Source: Symbiodinium natans (taxonomy: Eukaryota > Sar > Dinophyceae > Suessiales > Symbiodiniaceae). From it: DNA of 64,000 nucleotides. Location: positions 364,501 to 428,500 of the forward strand of contig CAJNDS010002129.1 of the NCBI GenBank assembly GCA_905221605.1, read 5' to 3'. A model generated the notes under the pieces. That model was not told the DNA's origin, made no database searches, and saw only the letters and a program-made list of their open reading frames with translations. Positions 57,971-64,000 of the stretch are shown one piece after another. Made by a program: the position numbers and the translations under genes. How positions within the stretch are numbered: the stretch's first letter is position 1; the number at the start of each line of letters is the position of its first letter.

Positions 57971-58132
57971 TCGAGCCCTACTTGGAGGTTCATGGTACTC
58001 ATTAATCAATTATAACTTCACGCACAACCCACTTATGCCCCCCTTAAGCGCCCCAATATGGTTATAATTGGGTCAGAAGTGCAGTTAGTATAATTGGGCG
58101 AATAAGTACCCGAACCTCCAAGTAGGGCTCGA
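57971..58132. mobile_element. MITE, 162 bp with 21-bp perfect terminal inverted repeats
   Basis: The left end (57971-57991, containing gagccctacttggaggttc) is the exact reverse complement of the right end (58112-58132). The ends read TCGA on both sides. The interior is AT-rich (TATAATTGGG) with no coding capacity. Superfamily not assigned. Confidence 0.8.
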
Positions 58133-58550
58133 AACCCTGGTGACCACCAGCTCCTGAGCTCAGGCCACAGTCATCGATGACATGCACAAGCTGGGTGTCG
58201 CTAAGCGGCAGATTCTGAGCCTCAAGACCTCTCTACATTGGGGTGGCTGCCAAAATTATGATCCAGTTTGGGGAAAGGGGCCATCATTTTGAGAACTGAC
58301 CACATCGTGTGTGTTAGGAAACAAGAGCCCTGGGGAGGGTTCATGGGGCTTCGTGGGGCTTAATGGGGGTTTGATTGGGCTTGATGGGGGGCTTAATGGG
58401 CTTAATGGTGGCTTATTGGCGGCTTAATGGGCTTTAATATTTTCTTTGGGGGGGGGTTTTAATGGATGGTGGCTTAATATGGGGTTTAACCGGGTTTACT
58501 CGGGCTTTAAGGGGTTTCGTTTCTTTTTTCTTCTCCTGCGTGTTCGTCTT
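58133..58550. other. Spacer with GGCTTAATGGG-type repeats
   Basis: Imperfect GGGGCTTAATGGGGG repeats at about 58340-58515. No exon recognised. Confidence 0.6.
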
Positions 58551-58579
58551 CATGTTGGAGGTGCTTGGTGAAGCGGTGC

Positions 58580-59890
58580 ATTGGGAATGCGCCTGAGGTC
58601 AAGAACGTCTTCGTGCAGCCGGGCGCCGAGGCGCCCGAGCTCAAGGACCTGAGCTAGAACCCAACATAGTCCAACGTAATCCAGCTTAGCGTAACGTGGT
58701 TGTTCCAGGCCGGCCAGACTCGAAACCAGGTTCAAACAGCCCGAAAGCCAAGCAGGAGAGATGCGAGGAGTTGGGCATTACCTGGCACGAGGGCTGCGTC
58801 CTGATTGAGTCGGGAGCTCCAGGGCACTAAAGTGCGCCTGGGCCAAGAGCCGTTCAACAGCACAAACAAAGTTAGATGTTCCGGGGGGCTCTCGGAGCTT
58901 CCAGAAAGAGCAGCGACAAGAATCGCTTGAGCTTTTGTAGATGCCACCCTTCGCAGGCAGGAGATGCCTCGTGGTGGGAACACCTGGCGCAGAGTGGAGA
59001 ATCCATCCGTGCAGCTGAAAAAGCCGACGCGTCAAGCTGCACGAAATGATCAGGTTCAGGTGAAGTCGCATGGTTGAACGACTTAGAGTGGCAGCAAACA
59101 AGACACCCAACTTCCGCTCCAAGGGATCAAGGCCTCGTGGGAAGGCACAACGAAGAGATGCCGTGGCCTTGGTGGCGCCTCAGAGTTGTCACCTTCCCGG
59201 AGAGCATGGAGTCATGTCATCGTATCAATCTCCTTCATTGTATGACTTTCCGCGCCCAGACTCACTGCAAGCTTAAGCTAGATACATGCAGCACTTCGGG
59301 ACCATTCCCGAAGTGACTCAAGCAGGTGAGGTTGCAAGTACATTCCTTTGAAGGTGTTGTGAGCGTCATACTGAGTTATACTTGTAATCTTGGGTAATCT
59401 AGGGTAATCTTTGGTCATCTTGGGTATTCTGGGGCGATCTTGGGTATGACTAGCCCGGACTTTCCACACTGTCATTTTTGTTCAGGGCATGGAATCACGC
59501 ACCTGAGGGCCATGGTGTCTGGCCATCTCGCACCCTTTCACAACGACAATTCCAGCGACACGGGGCGGGATAGCAGGGCACAAGAGAAGCGAAGGCAACA
59601 CAGGCAAAATCATTCCATGTAGCATATGATGTGCACCTTTGCAAACATGTTGACCTATGCTCCCATCCTCAAATGTCACACCTGGCATGGTTCTCCAACA
59701 TCTTTCTCATGCTGCAGGAGTCGATACACTCCAGAATCGCTTTGCTACCTACGGCAGGCCGCGCCGTGTTACCCGTGGCACCTGTAGCAAGGGAAGCAAC
59801 CCGAACCTCGAACCCTCTTCATCCTGAACCAAGAGTAAAGCAAGTTTTTATGGAGGGGATTTCGTGGCGAAGTTGCATGAAATAGTTTTG
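58580..59890 (+). CDS. Candidate exons of an unidentified gene
   Basis: NAPEVKNVFVQPGAEAPELK (near 58586), then NSPKAKQERCEELGITWHEG, CVLIESGAPGH (near 58737-58830), and AANKTPNFRSKGS (near 59086). The pieces look coding, and GC or AG|G sites flank some of them. A last open stretch (59720-59882) is weaker. Not identified. Confidence 0.3.
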
Positions 59891-60295
59891 TGGGAGTGCA
59901 GGCGCTTTTCCAATGTCGCGAAGCTTCCGCTTCGCAGTGCATAAATTTCAAGTGCTATCGTCTGCGGTCTAGTTTCCGTTGTGCTGGTGCAGTGCCTTGC
60001 CGGGGACTACATTCTTCACGTGTACTCACTGGCCTGAGGGTCAAAGGAAGTCCGAGATCTCACTGCAGCACGGTACTGCGGTCAGAAGCGAAGCTCCCAC
60101 AGTGTAGAATAGCATCCCTCTGCAGATTTTGGCTTAGAAGCATACATTTTGGACGTGACCGCTAGAGCACCTGCAGCATCCCGCAACCATGGCTGGAGAG
60201 GCGCCAGCAAGATTGCTTTGCACCTGACAGCGCTGAATCTGTTGCGCACACGGCATTTCGTAAGGGTCTTGGATGGACCAAGCTGTTCCCCCCTG

Positions 60296-60344
60296 GGGTT
60301 TAGGATTTGGGGTTTAGGATTTAGGGTTTAGGGTTTAGGGTGAG
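60296..60344 (+). repeat. TTTAGGG interstitial telomeric repeat upstream of the first PGDH exon seen
   Basis: Six imperfect TTTAGGG/TTTAGGA copies ending about 25 bp before the acceptor at 60368, so probably intronic. Confidence 0.85.
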
Positions 60345-60368
60345 TTGTTTAGTGCAGCACTTTGCCAG

Positions 60369-63966
<3,598 letters not shown>

Positions 63967-64000
63967 GCGCCGTGAGGAAACGGTAGCGCTGTCCGTTCTC

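Overview
The window looks like nuclear DNA of a dinoflagellate, most likely Symbiodiniaceae or a relative (inference). Four things support this. (1) The best-resolved gene, 3-phosphoglycerate dehydrogenase at 60369-63966, reads as 14 very short exons. Its introns start mostly with GC (10 GC, 2 GT, 1 GA) and every acceptor is AG followed by G. (2) A 19-nt exact match to the dinoflagellate spliced leader lies at 38081-38099. (3) TTTAGGG-type interstitial telomeric repeats are scattered through introns and spacers. (4) Every gene I can recognise lies on the + strand, as in dinoflagellate unidirectional gene clusters. There is no sign of bacterial operons, rRNA, a complete tRNA or CRISPR.

Layout. 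0.1-8.0 kb: NOC2 (nucleolar complex protein 2, ribosome biogenesis), 5' end outside the window or unresolved. 8.4-11.0 kb: a coiled-coil plus BTB/T1-like (KCTD-like) gene. 11-13.3 kb: spacer with telomeric, AT-rich and poly-C repeats. 13334-15504: a 2.17-kb element with 25-bp perfect terminal inverted repeats, packed with hairpin-forming and tandem repeats and no credible gene. 15.8-18.5 kb: exons of an unidentified gene. 18.5-20.9 kb: small inverted-repeat elements and low-complexity DNA. 20.9-33.6 kb: a large unidentified gene with a charged helical middle and a Gly-Tyr-Lys-Gly tail.

The 3' half of that gene, with an embedded multi-pass membrane-protein reading frame, has been tandemly triplicated: 25178-35460, 35461-44261 and 44262-55664. 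Unit 1 keeps all recognised exons. Unit 2 has lost the 3' exons and gained a 2.5-kb SL-tagged (retroposed) insertion. Unit 3 has lost key 3' exons and gained an 870-bp inverted-repeat insertion. The membrane-protein frame stays open in all three. 55.7-60.3 kb: candidate exons of unidentified genes and two MITE-like elements. 60.4 kb to the end: 3-phosphoglycerate dehydrogenase (serine synthesis), running off the right edge.

The genes are unrelated housekeeping and regulatory functions and do not form a pathway. The main interest is genome dynamics: retroposition through spliced-leader mRNA, foldback and TIR elements, triplication followed by decay, and non-canonical introns. All exon boundaries are read by eye from codon continuity; no alignment was run.
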